Origin: Asterias amurensis
Taxonomy: Eukaryota > Echinodermata > Asteroidea > Forcipulatida > Asteriidae
Assembly: GCF_032118995.1 (NCBI RefSeq)
Contig: NC_092661.1
Location: 19,842,621-19,906,620 of the forward strand
Length of the DNA: 64,000 bases
Direction: 5' to 3'
Shown: piece after piece, positions 35,871 to 47,005 of the stretch
Layout: each line of letters begins with the position of its first letter
How positions within the stretch are numbered: position 1 is the first letter of the stretch
Notes under the pieces: model-generated
The model's input: the letters and a program-made list of their open reading frames with translations, nothing else
The model's database searches: none
What the model was told of the DNA's origin: nothing
Position numbers and translations under genes: made by a program

Positions 35871-38509
35871 CGTTGTAAGAAATAATGACTTTAAACTTAA
35901 AGGGGCTTTGCGTATAATAGTTTCAGGGTTAAATAAAGAGAATATGATGATATCGAAATTGACAATAGCTACTAATAATCCACAGGTTTTCTTTGAAGTT
36001 GTTATTTATAGAGCAATGCCTATTATACTTGCAGTGATTGCTTAGTTGCTAAAGACTCGTTCGAAAATATGTTTTTCAAAACACTAACCCACTTTGGGAG
36101 TTAGTTGCTGACGGAATAATATGGAATCACACACATACTGATCTTACGATAGGCTTTATTAAGCAATTGAATAATTTTAGTAAGCAATAGTATACAAGTG
36201 GAAGCACAGAGACATGTGTCTCTTTTGGTGGTTGGAAATAGAGTGAGGGAAGAAACTAATAAGTATTGTGGGTCAGGCTTTCCAATTTAAAAGCAATCAT
36301 AAACCTAAGACCAGAAGAATGTCAATGGGCAATCATAAACCTAAGACCAGAAGAATGTCAATGAGCTTTTAACCCAGGTGATGACATGTGGTAGGGAAGG
36401 ACAAGATAATGCACTTGGGTCAAGGGCAAGGCATACACCTGGGCCTTGGTACAGTGAGTAGTAAATAATCAATCAGTGAGGTTGTTCTAAGGTCAAATAT
36501 TTAAGCTACTGGACTGTTGATGGGGCAATGTACAGGGGTTAAAAGTTAACAACATGTATTTGTATTAATTGGAATCTACACCACAACGCAGAGCCCTAGG
36601 TACACACTTCCAATAAACATCGCTGCACGTATAGAGATGCCCTAATTCGTTACCTAAATAACAGGGGGTAGGTGGTGGTTTCCACCATTTCCCGCTATAA
36701 TTATTCTTCACTGTGTATCAACTTCGCTGTGATTGGTTGAACATTCGTCGGACAGGAGAAAATAGTGACAACATCAAAACTTTTGTCAAATCAAATGCGA
36801 TGTAACTTCACACCACGGTACGGACTCATCGGGAACACAAAATAAACTCGGATGCAAGTTTTAGTTGAGAAACAATATACGTCTATTTTTATTGAAGGGT
36901 TCCAGTACTTCATAAATCTATAAGCAGCCACTATATTTTGATTACTTTTTATTACACATTATCTAAAGTGTTCACTTTTACAAATATGGAATGTTTGCAT
37001 TCGTGCAATGATGAGAATTAAGTTCAACTCATACGTTGAATGATGGAATGGTCAAATTAATGAGGTGAAGACGAGTTGAATGGAACATTCCACCTTTCAT
37101 CGAATTAAATATTCTCTCCATTGTAAGAATACAAAAGACGTATGTTTTGTTTTATATAACACCCAGGTAGATCTTTGTCATTCTTAAAGGAAAAACCAAA
37201 GCTCAAAATGTATAAGAAGTGTCGTGGCCGAGCGGTTAAGAGCACCGAATTCAAACTCTGGTGTTTCTGATCAGCAGAGTGTGGGTTCGAATCCCCAGCC
37301 GTGACACTTGTGTCCTTAAGCAAGACACTTTACCATTGCTTCGTCCTTCGGATGGGACGTAAAGCCGTTGGTCCCATGTGTTGTGTAACGCATGTAAAAG
37401 AACCCAGTGCACTTATCGAAAATAGAAGGGGTTCGCCCCGGTGTTCCTGGTTGTGGCTGCTTAATGCGCCGTAGCACCTTGTAAACCCTTACAAGGTGCT
37501 AAATAATTGGGTCTCAGAATTCATCACTGCAATAACCTATCTTTCTGAAAAGTTTGTATATACTCAGCGCCTTGAGTACCTTGTTTGGTAGATACGTGCG
37601 CTATATAAGACTTCGATATTATTATTATTAAGATATCGCCGAAAATCTAGATCGGGAAGAATAATCCCAAACAAGAACACCCAAACTGAGTAGTGTTACT
37701 GCAATAACGCTTCTCAGATTTTAATTTTGGGCATTAAAAACTGATATATTTTTATAACCACATCTTAGAAGTGAAATGTCTCTCAAAATACTTTATACTA
37801 ACCGTAAACCCCTGTAGGCTTTTAACCAACAGTTTTTATTGCCAATAATTTGATTACCAAATGAGTGATTACCAAACGTTTACCTTAATAGACTAACCCT
37901 AAAAGCCAAACACAAAGCCTGAAACAAAACCAACACAAATTCACAGTCATTTATCCTTATACTAAATCAGATCACATGTGAAGATTTTAGAAATCTTCCA
38001 AGTTCAGTTTATGAAATTAATAAAACTAAAGCAATCAAGTCAGGTGCAGCTTACTTCAATTTATTAGCAATTCAACATTGGTTGTGAACAACATTGGTAA
38101 GATTAAAATATAAATGTTCCCATAAATTGAATGGTATACCGATCGCCGTGAGGGAAAACTACAATTAAAATCATTTTGCCTGAAATGCTATATAATATTT
38201 TGATAAATGAGTAAAACGTAACTTGGTTAGGGTTAACTCTATGGCTAATAAAATAATGAGCTTACATTAAATGATTAGTTATTTCATGTAACTATGTTTT
38301 GTGAATTGGGTCACATTAAATGCCTGGTCATTGGTAGTTAACAATGTTGCCCATGGGCTTTAATCAAATTTAATAAGCTATTCTTTACACTTTCCCTTTT
38401 AAAAGTTTATGCTGCGAAGGCTAAGCATCGATTCATTGCCCAAAAGTCTACTGTATTGAAAAGGAAAGTTCCTTATATTAAAAAACAATTTGCTTTCATT
38501 AAATCCAAA
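35871..38509. other. Spacer between genes A and B
   Basis: No gene recognised. It contains a 36-bp tandem duplication at 36293-36364 ('gcaatcataaacctaagacc' twice), the lower part of the B-side duplicated block from about 36830, and a full SINE at 37218-37630. Confidence 0.5.
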
Positions 38510-39000
38510 TCATTTCTTCTCCTTTCGCTTGGCTGCAGCAACAGCAGCAGCCCCTGCTGCTGCACCAGCACCACCAACTACAGCAGTACCTGCAGCTCCT
38601 AACCCTGCAGCTGCAACTGACTGCAGAACAGCCACTGTACTTCCTGCTGCAATAGCGCCACCATTTGCAATTGCTGCAGAAGACATCATGCCTGCTGCGT
38701 AGGATCCTGCTGCTATTCCACCCGCTGTAAATCCTGCACCTGCGAGTACAACTGGAGCTGCGACTACAGCACCTATTCCGAATAAACCCATTGCTAGGAG
38801 ACCACCTAAAGAGAAGCCTGGAATATAGAACACAATATTATTAAATTCCCTAAGGGTGGCATGGTAGACTGGAAATCAACTAACATGTACTCTGCGTGAT
38901 TAGTGTTTCTTTTTGAAGAGGTTGCTGTTTTCACATTTCCTCTGATACCATTGGGTGGGTATCACACAACTTTTTAAAGGCAAACTTACTAGATCTAGAT
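36830..39000 (+). repeat. B-side block of an older segmental duplication (partner about 32690-35000)
   Basis: Shared landmarks in the same order include 'aaataaactcggatgcaag', 'tttgcattcgtgcaatgatg', the 'tggaacattcca' hairpin, 'aaaccaaagctcaaaatgt', 'ataaatgttcccataa' and the IFI27-like last exon. Substitutions and indels are common, so this duplication is older than the 50-57 kb one. Confidence 0.75.
37218..37630 (+). mobile_element. tRNA-derived SINE, full-length
   Basis: The head has a Leu/Ser-type A box (TGGCCGAGCGG at 37225-37235) and a B box (GGTTCGAATCC at 37284-37294). A conserved body follows, with 'cggatgggacgtaaagccgt', then 'agcgccttgagtacc', 'gcgctatataag' and an (ATT)n tail. 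The paralogous place in the A block (about 33133) lacks it, which gives a natural empty site. The superfamily of the body is not assigned. Confidence 0.85.
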
Positions 39001-41356
39001 TTAGATTCACCAAATTCAGAACTTTACTTCAAAAAAAGTATTCTAGCCAAGTTCTAACCCTGTATATAGCAAATCTCGACCAATGTGTCACATGTGTCCT
39101 GAAAAGGGGTAACAATTTGGCAAATCTGGTGACTAGAAATTGCACATACAGTGATTTGACCTTATGGAGGTTGAGGGTTACGATTATCGCAATTAGTATT
39201 AACTTGACTGTATAAAATATATATAAATAATGATAATAATAACAATAAATTAATTAATTAATTAATAAAAAATAACAAACAATAATTTCATCCAAAGTGA
39301 CGTATGAACATTTATTACCCAAGACAATTAATATTTGTCCATATACATCAGGATATACATACCATCACTTTCTTCCTGGCGCCTCTCCTGAAAAAGTAAA
39401 AGAAAGTAAATTTACTTATTGGGATTTTAAATTTCCATAGACATTTGGTCAGGAATTTTGTCTATAGAATGTTAGCAGTGTAAATTTTACAGCCAGTAAA
39501 TTTTTTATGACAATTGTTATTGTGTTTTATCGGCTCATTTTAAATAACTCCTATTTTTGTTGGTTGTCAATTTTGCTTATCTGCCTATTATACGATTTTA
39601 TGAGTGTTTTCTATTTGTATCTTTGTATTGTTTGCTGATTTGTATATTGTTGTAAAACATTTTGAGGCCATGCATAAGGCACTATATAATTGTTTTGGTG
39701 GCCCTGAAGGGACATTGAACATATATATTTATGTGAATATTTACGTAAATATTTATTGATTTTGCCCTAAATCGCAAAAATATATTCACGTAAATATTTA
39801 CGTAAATATTCACGGTTTGTGCCCGATTCACAAATATTAACGTAAATATTCTTGATTTGTGCCCCAATCTTAAATATTCATGTGAATATTGACGTGAATA
39901 TTTACGTAAATATTTGCGTATGGTCAGAATTCGCAAATATTGACGTGAATATTGACGTGAATATTTCCGATTTAGGGCAAAATCCATAAATATTTACGTA
40001 AATATTCACGTAAATATATCGTAGCGTCATACGTTATCGACCCTCATATGTTTTCGGTCCCAAACTTTGATTCCCGTTTACCGCGAAATTGTGCAAGCTG
40101 CACCGATGACAGAAGCTATGCAGTTTACTCACAGTCTGTATTTTCATCAGACTTAATCATGCTGAGAAAAAAGTTTCCTGTCGTTGGTTATGCTCAAACA
40201 TTTATAAAATGATTGATTTTTGGTACTAATCACTAGTACATTATTATGCCAACATTCAAATGAGTCAAAGAAACATCATCCAACTTCAAATGTTCAAAAC
40301 AAAATTACTATCTGCTAGATTGAGTTTCATTCTGCTTTAGTCACTAGATGGATCACGTGAGGTGGTTACTATTTGGGATTCTATGGTGTGCCAATATGGG
40401 GAAAATATTAAAATATTTAAAGTGAAAATGACCCAAATTTTTTTTGTGGATTTACTGAATACTGTAATAAATTCCGATAAGCGTAATAAATATTAAGTCT
40501 ACATTAAAGAGAAAATATCATAGATTGGTTTCTTATCTCCTAAAACCAAACATTACTGGTCTGAAATGGGGGAAAAAGGATTGTTATGAAGTGTGTGTGT
40601 TTCAAAGGGGGGTGGGGTGTTTTACTTTCATGCCTTATGATATCTCTGGATTATAGTATAATCTGGATTTTAATATAGTAGCCAAAATGCCTTTGGACAA
40701 AAATGTAATTAAATTTGTTAAGTAGTAATTTAATAATATTTTTGATTTATTTTGCATGCCATACTAGCTTCTGAATACTCAATAAAATACCAACCAATGA
40801 AAGGTGTGAAAACATGTGACGTTGCTCCATTGTCGTGCATGCACAAGCATTGTTAATGGCGGACTGTCTCTCGCAACGTAAAACCAAAACTTGAAAAATT
40901 TCAACACACCATGAAGTGTAAGTGTTAATGTTAAAAAATTGGATAGATGATTTGAAAAAAAAAAATTAGTTTTTGATTGTGAACAATTTTCCTGTTATCC
41001 TACTGAAAACACATGACACCAGGATATATGTTTAATGTCCCTTCATGGCCACCATATATAACTACAGCAGGTAGAACTAAATTACATGATACTTATAAAT
41101 TATCACTGTCGGCGACAGTGATGAGACCGATGTTAAAAGCGGTCTCATCACTGTCGGCGACAGTCATTACTGTCGGCGACCGATGTTAAAAGCGGAGCCA
41201 TTAACAGCTCAACAAGGTGGGCTACTTGAAATGGATCATATTCATAACAAAAGTGGGTTTCTTTAGACCTACCTGTCTTCTTGCACTAGTATTAGTAATA
41301 CTCAGGATGAGCAGAATGAGAATGAGCTTGCCCTTCGTTTCAAGTTTCACCATCAT
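38510..41356 (-). CDS. IFI27-like: ISG12/IFI27-family protein, gene B
   Basis: Three exons: 41273-41356, 39363-39387 (a 25-bp microexon) and 38510-38817, with phases 0 and 1, giving 138 aa. Exon 1 encodes a signal peptide rich in Leu/Ile (KGKLILILLILSIT) ending in 'ARRQ'. The microexon adds 'ERRQEESD'. Exon 3 has the complete ISG12 domain ('GFTAGGIAAGSYAAG', 'AIANGGAIAAGS') and a basic tail 'AAKRKEKK'. It is the closest paralogue of gene A, and the flanks are duplicated too. Intron 1 contains a 1.36-kb terminal-inverted-repeat element. A kappaB site lies 89 bp upstream, and a long palindromic insertion lies about 250 bp upstream. Secretion or endomembrane location is inferred from the signal peptide. 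The exact role is unknown. Confidence 0.83.
39696..41054. mobile_element. Non-autonomous DNA transposon with 31-bp terminal inverted repeats
   Basis: The left end begins 'tggtggccctgaagggacat' and the right end is its complement ('atgtcccttcatggccacca'), with two differences over 31 bp. The length is 1,359 bp and no transposase frame is visible. The left third is a palindromic AT array (39721-40020). It lies in intron 1 of gene B. I could not define a target-site duplication, so the superfamily is open. Confidence 0.7.
39721..40020. repeat. Palindromic array of 'acgtaaatattcacgt' motifs
   Basis: At least ten self-complementary motifs of the type (t/c)acgtaaatat(t)(c/t)acg alternate with 'gattttgccctaaatcg' spacers. 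The first spacer is the reverse complement of the last ('cgatttagggcaaaatc'), so the whole 300 bp also forms one large palindrome. The ORF reading 'YSRQYSRQYLR' is a by-product. Confidence 0.8.
41105..41205. repeat. Short hairpins with 'actgtcggcgacagt'
   Basis: 'tcactgtcggcgacagtgat' is self-complementary and recurs twice, around 'gatgttaaaagcgg'. The larger fold pairs 'gatgagaccg' with 'cggtctcatc'. It lies about 70 bp downstream of gene B exon 1, in its intron. Confidence 0.55.
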
Positions 41357-41444
41357 GTCCTGCGTTTATTAACCCATGGACGAAGGAAAAGAACTGATCA
41401 CTGATAGAGAGTACGCTGCACGCCTGCCATTATGCATCTAAAAT

Positions 41445-41455
41445 GGGAAATCCCC
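41445..41455. promoter_or_regulatory. kappaB site upstream of gene B
   Basis: GGGAAATCCCC contains a perfect match to GGGRNWYYCC, 89 bp upstream of the gene B start codon. Confidence 0.5.
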
Positions 41456-41609
41456 TTGTGAGAAATTCCACTCGTGATAAATATTAGAAGAAGTCTCGTG
41501 ATGAAATCTGTTGAGCGCGTTAATCAGTAATTTTCGTCCCTTCGTTATTATAAGGACAGAAATCAATAGACAAACAACTGTAGACACTATGCCCTTTCCT
41601 GGTGCTCGC

Positions 41610-41796
41610 TAGACTTGTGGACAAGTCGTTAAATCGGCCCCACGCGCTGAGAAAGTGGTCTCGCGAGATCACTGCTCTCGCGCGAACTGATGGCTCCGTC
41701 GAAATCGGGGAGCCATCAGTTCGCGCGAGAGCAGTGATCTCGCGATACCACTATCTCAGCGCGTGGGGCCGATTTAACGACTTGTCCACAAGTCTA
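41610..41796. mobile_element. Palindromic MULE-like MITE with 9-bp target duplication
   Basis: This 187-bp insertion is an almost perfect palindrome with arms of about 88 bp ('tagacttgtggacaagtcgt' ... 'acgacttgtccacaagtcta') and a loop of about 10 bp. It is GC-rich against an AT-rich background. Direct repeats 'ggtgctcgc' flank it at 41601-41609 and 41797-41805. A 9-bp duplication is typical of Mutator-like elements. It sits about 250 bp upstream of gene B. Confidence 0.85.
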
Positions 41797-41805
41797 GGTG
41801 CTCGC

Positions 41806-43919
41806 AAATTCAAACTGATTTCAACCTAAATGTTTCCTTGCAGTGTTAATACACATTATCAATGTATTATTTAGTGAAATTTGCTTTAGGGTTTTAAGCA
41901 GGGGACGTTTGTTATGCGCAAGAGACGGACTACAAAAGAGTTGGCAAACAATGCCGCTCTTTACATTTTTAAATATATATTGAAACTTGAAAAATTGTAT
42001 CAAATTTTCTCAGTAATTATGAACAATAAATAGCAACACTTCATGAATTGTCAACAATTAAAAGTCGGTTACACTCAAGAAACTGGAGGGGGCTCTTTAC
42101 AAATGCAAGGACAATGATTTCCAGAGAGGGACGACACATTATGAGACTAATTTATAAAATCAACAACATTTATAAAGTCTATCTTGGAAAATAATTTTTA
42201 ACATAAACATTTGTAAATAATATGATTTGAGAGAAAAAAGTACAAACAAATGATTTATTTGAGATGTTTGACCCCGTTTTTAAAGTGATGGACGGACGTG
42301 AGGGACGAACTTGTGCTTGGAACTGCATGTTTTCATAAGACATGTTCAACATTTCATGAAAATAATTGGAATCAATTGGGATAATCTTTGACCTCACAGT
42401 AACAAGATAATTGCAAAATAAATTATAAACTTGGTATGAAAGACCTGGTTATATCAGTTTTGGGGTAATGTCCCTCCCTATGTGGCTTTCCAAGTCGGAG
42501 TCTTTGTCCCACATCAAAAACTCATTTTTTCATCATCCCCTATTCATCCTGTTATAAGCCTAGTGCCTATTGTGAACACAAAAGGCATTCTATCAGTTGA
42601 TTTATGTGCAAAGTACAGTTTTGCTATTATTATTGTTAAAATCAAATCACTATAATGGGCAAGAAATAAACATGTCTCAAATTTACCTTGGGAAACATTC
42701 TATATATGCTATTTTATTGTTTCTCAATACAGTTACAGGAACAATAGACAATATCAAATAACTCCTTTGTTGCTATGAAAGTGGCCATATGTTAGGGCAG
42801 ACTGTATGGGTGTCTAAATGCATATATCAATGAAGCATGCAGCGTACCCCCCACACGCACACCCCGCGCCATGTTGTGGGACAGGCTATTTGAATGATAT
42901 AGTCGCATTCAATACGATCTACATATTTTTCATTTTATTTCATCCCAAAACTCACATTAAATTTATTACACTCTTTTTGTCTGATATAAAATTTGTTTTG
43001 ATTGTTATTTTTCAATGGTAAAACACCAGTTGGGCTGATGTACAATTTCTTTTATTATGCCTAACCATTGGACTTTAAACCCATTCACTGGTAAGCAAAT
43101 TTGGTTGCTAATTAAAGTAGGAAAATGTACTTGTTTATATTGTCTGCACTAAAAACTCTGCTGGAAGTTTGTGTGCCTTCTGTAGTAGTTATGAAGCAGA
43201 AACTGTTTTTGTTTAGCTTATTGTACGGCGCCATGAGCAATGACTGTTGGATTAGCGCCTTATAAATTTAACAATTGATTGATTGGTTAGGCAGACAGCT
43301 GCTAACAGTCAGTTGTTATCATCAGCCTTGTGGTTTTAGGACTATCTGTGGTAGATAGCACTACCCAATTAAATACTGCCCTCTGTTGGCAGGTTGGATG
43401 GTGATCGATAGTTCTTGACTGGTAGTTAATAGAGTCGCTTCTCCTGAAGACTGTACTGTTCGAAACGAGTGTACTGTTCGAAACGTTGAGACCAAACCAG
43501 CTCTTTTCAGATCTTACTCATGGTTGTACCCACAAGTTTACTATTCATATTTATTTGTATTTATAGTTTTTCTTAGAGTCCCTTAAACTGCTCAAGAGAT
43601 GAAGCCTTCCAGATGGACATAAAGAATTCCATGGTTTGAGCAAAAGCAAGGTCCCGGTACTCCTCCTGGTAGTGCAAGGGAAGACCAAATTGGACTTCCA
43701 GAAGAGACCCTGTTGCTAGGGTTGGCCGAGGTCGAGAACATCAGAAGATGGAAACTAATTATTCATGGTTTTCTGCATGTTGTATACTGTCTTCAAGACG
43801 ATCCTCGGGTTGATTGGAGCTAGTGAAGTTCAGCAAGTTAAGGTTTGGTGTGGAATACTGCCCTCTGTTGGCGCATTGGAGGATTCTTAAATCATCTCAG
43901 GAGAGTCTGACCCATGGAG
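41806..43919. other. Spacer and probable COQ3 3' UTR
   Basis: No gene recognised. A SINE/LINE-tail-like fragment ('ggattagcgccttataaatt') lies at about 43216-43290. A dispersed repeat with 'tactgccctctgttggc' occurs at both 43376 and 43858. An AATAAA on the minus strand (TTTATT near 43551) could end the COQ3 transcript. Confidence 0.4.
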
Positions 43920-46900
43920 TCAACTTTGTGTTTCCTCAATTTCATCAAAGTCCGTTTGTGATCTATCATTCTTGATAGCATGGATGGCATAGTTACATGC
44001 CTTAGGAGACCCCCATGACCAACGCATTGTGATTGGATTCAAAATCATCCCATGCACTAATCTCATGTTACAGTCATCTGTTGATAAAAACAAACATTCA
44101 AAATAAAGTGCCATAGGAATTTCAAGAAATCTCTGACAAAACAAGAAACTGGTTTTCATTGCTTACACTTAACGTGACCATCTAATTTGGTGGTGGATTC
44201 ATCAAAATGTGGCATGTTAACTGAAACTAGAGGATGTGTAACAATTTGCTCTTCTAAATATCAGTGATTTAGTTTTCAACTAACCCTTCTATACACAGGT
44301 ACCACAGCCTACCACAAAATACCACACCATCCAGGCTAGCATTGGGTGCATGGGTTTCTTCTGTGTACGAGTACAACAGACAGTGACTGGCACAAAATAC
44401 CACACCATCCAGGCTAGCATTGGGTCCATGGGTTTCTTCTGTGTACGAGTACAACAGACAGTGACTGGCACAAAATACCATACCATCCAGGCTAGCATTG
44501 GGTGCATGGGTTTCTTCTGTGTACGAGTACAACAGACAGTGACTGGCACAAAATACCATACCATCCATGCTAGCATTGGGTGCATGGGTTTGTTTTGTGT
44601 ACGAGTACAACAGACAGTGACTGGCACAAAATACCATACCATCCAGGCTAGCATTGGGTGCATGGGTTTCTTCTGTGTACGAGTACAACAAACAGTGACT
44701 GGCACAAAATACCATACCATCCAGGCTAGCATTGGGTGCATGGGTTTGTTTTGTGTACGAGTACAACAGACAGTGACTGGCACAAAATACCATACCATCC
44801 ATGCTAGCATTGGGTGCATGGGTTTGTTTTGTGTACGAGTACAACAGACAGTGACTGGCACAAAATACCATACCATCCAGGCTAGCATTGGGTGCATGGG
44901 TTTCTTCTGTGTACGAGTACAACAGACAGTGACTGGCACAAAATACCATACCATCCATGCTAGCATTGGGTGCATGGGTTTGTTTTGTGTACGAGTACAA
45001 CAGACAGTGACTGGCACAAAATACCATACCATCCAGGCTAGCATTGGGTCCATGGGTTTCTTCTGTGTTCGAGTACAACAGACAGTGACTGGCACAAAAT
45101 ACCATACCATCCAGGCTAGCATTGGGTGTATGGGTTTCTTCTGTGTACGAGTACAACAGACAGTGACTGGCACAAAATACCATACCATCCAGGCTAGCAC
45201 TAGGTACAAGGGTTTGTTAAACAGACTGGCACAAAATACACTGGGTGCCAGACGGAGACCACAGAGGCCATGGCCTCTGTACGTTGCCCCTGGTGTAGGC
45301 TGTAGTGTCCCATCAAAAGTTTCCCATACACTTTTAAGATATTTCAATGCCATGGCCTTGCCCATTTAAAGATGAAATTCCAGGCCTGGGGATGCATAGG
45401 TTTCTCCTATTTGTACAGCTGATATTATGGGATACTCTGTGGCTTGGTGTACTGTGAATTAGTTAGTCTCCACAGTCTCCTGTGGTATTTTGTGGCAAGG
45501 AGAGTTTAGGGATAGTTAAAGGGTATAAGAAGAATATACTCACTTGCTTCAAGAAACCTCTGCAAATCATCTGGAGGGATAAACTTAGTCCAGTCATGAG
45601 TGCCATGTGGTACAACCCTCGCTATGTCCTCAGCCCCAATTACTGCTAAAGCATAGGACAGCCACGTCTTGTTAATAGTGGTGAAGAATATCGAACCTCC
45701 AGGCTGTTAAATAAGCAATGCATTGAGTTAAACTACAATGGTTGTGATACAATAGCAAAACGTAGAACCCTTATGGTCTTAATGCAGTTGCCAACCCACC
45801 CACACTTGTTCCAATCTTCTACCCTCACACCCAGTGACCAGTCCTCGAAATAACCCACAGCACTCACAGCAACTGCCATACTTTTGATGTGGTGTCATTT
45901 GCAAAGTTCCATACAAATTTAAATCTTCCTTATAGAAGTACCTTTATCCAGAAAAAATTGCTGTGCCTTGAGTGACTGTGTAATTATAAAACTGAACAAA
46001 CCTTAGTTAACTGTGAGCACGTCGCTACCAGCCCCTCTACATCACTAACATGTTCCAGCACCTCAGACGCAACAACTGCATCAAACACACCTCTCTCTGT
46101 CTCTAATAGTTCCTCTGCTGTTATACACATATACCTCAGTCCTCTGTGTAGCAGAGGATCATGAGAAGCATGTTGTTGAGCCACTTCAATGTTCTCCAAT
46201 GCAGCATCAATACCAGTCACTCTTGCTCCTAGCCTGGCCAATGGCTGCAAATATTAGTCAATAGAGTTTTGAATAGTTACATCTTGATAATGGGAAACTT
46301 TTAAGGATGCTAGATGACAGGTAAATTGTCCTCAGAGCAAAGCCTGTCATTGAGGATTAAGTGTCAAGCATAGTCTAGTCTGGGCCAGTCACAGAGGCTT
46401 TCACAATGATTGATTGACTATGCCAGCCTGCAATTTGCAATCATGTGGTGAGTGCATCTCCACATTACGGTCACCCCTCCTACTGTATGACCATTTAATA
46501 TCATCTGATATGGTTTGGAATGATAGGTGCACTATGCCAGCCTGCAATATGCAATCATGTGGTTAATGCATTTGCACCACCATATAAACAACCCTTGCAA
46601 TTGAATACATTATCAACTCAATGGCAAATATAGCCGAGTGTGAGAGGGTATGGGGTGCCAAATGTTACTCAACAAAACTCACCTCTGAAAGAATTCCTCC
46701 TCCACATCCAACATCCAAGATGACAGAGTCAGTGAGTGGTTGTGGCCTGGCTAAAGTTTGACCTGACCCTTGACCTTTTCTGACCAGACCATCTCTAATG
46801 AGTGGTATGCGTAAATCGTTGAGGCTGTGTAATGCCTGGAATGCACCATTCTCATCCCACCAAGATTCAGACAGTCTACGGAACTTCAATATCTCCTCCT

Positions 46901-47005
46901 CAACCACTGTTGTGTGCAGGGACCGATGCATCCCAAGGGTTGAATAAGATGCTTGTTCCAATCTTTTGTTTAAAGTCAAATCAAATGAAAAAAAATCAAG
47001 TGCAA
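43920..47005 (-). CDS. COQ3: Ubiquinone biosynthesis O-methyltransferase, mitochondrial (5' exon not found)
   Basis: Four exons on the minus strand: 46683-47005 (upper edge uncertain), 46002-46244, 45544-45703 and 43920-44077, with consistent phases. COQ3 performs the two O-methylation steps of coenzyme Q synthesis on the matrix side of the mitochondrial inner membrane. Visible features in order are 'WWDENGAFQALHSLNDLR', SAM motif I 'ILDVGCGGGILSE', 'VTGIDAALENIEVA', 'FDAVVASEVLEHVSD', 'PGGSIFFTTINKTWLSYALA', 'VPHGTHDWTKFIPP' and 'VHGMILNPITMRWSW'. About 270 aa follow the first internal Met (46931). The human protein has 369 aa, so the presequence exon is missing. An acceptor at 47005 (ttacag) suggests it lies further upstream, but I could not place it. 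Intron 3 carries a 78-bp VNTR, and intron 1 carries diverged copies of the 130-bp satellite. Confidence 0.9.
44331..45232. repeat. 78-bp VNTR, eleven full units, in COQ3 intron 3
   Basis: Units start every 78 bp from 44331 ('ccaggctagcattgggtgca'), with a twelfth, broken unit at 45189. Because 78 is divisible by 3 and the unit happens to lack stops, frames of more than 300 codons stay open on both strands. Units differ at a few linked positions (ccagg/ccatg, ttcttct/ttgtttt, gtgc/gtcc/gtgt). These variants are interspersed rather than sorted, consistent with gene conversion or unequal exchange. Confidence 0.95.
45235..45386. repeat. Dispersed repeat copy (same family as 44-215)
   Basis: It shares 'atcaaaagtttccca', 'gccatggccttgccca' and 'agatgaaattccaggcctg' with the copy at the left end of the window. 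Confidence 0.55.
46405..46600 (+). repeat. Diverged units of the 130-bp satellite in COQ3 intron 1
   Basis: 'atgccagcctgcaatttgca', 'cccctcctactgtatgacca' and 'tttaatatcatctgatatgg' follow the order of the MATCAP-intron satellite unit. About 1.5 units are present. Confidence 0.65.

Noticed and set aside
37219-37310. A possible tRNA gene with A and B boxes
   Set aside because: The tRNA-like part continues into a SINE body with an ATT tail and is absent from the paralogous block, so it is a SINE head.
39682-39987. Arg/Tyr/Ser-repeat ORF
   Set aside because: Translation of the palindromic 'acgtaaatatt' array inside a transposable element.
44269-45369. Three overlapping ORFs of 304-358 codons resembling repeat proteins
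   Set aside because: They are the 78-bp VNTR read in three frames on both strands, within a COQ3 intron. Unit length and absence of stops explain them.
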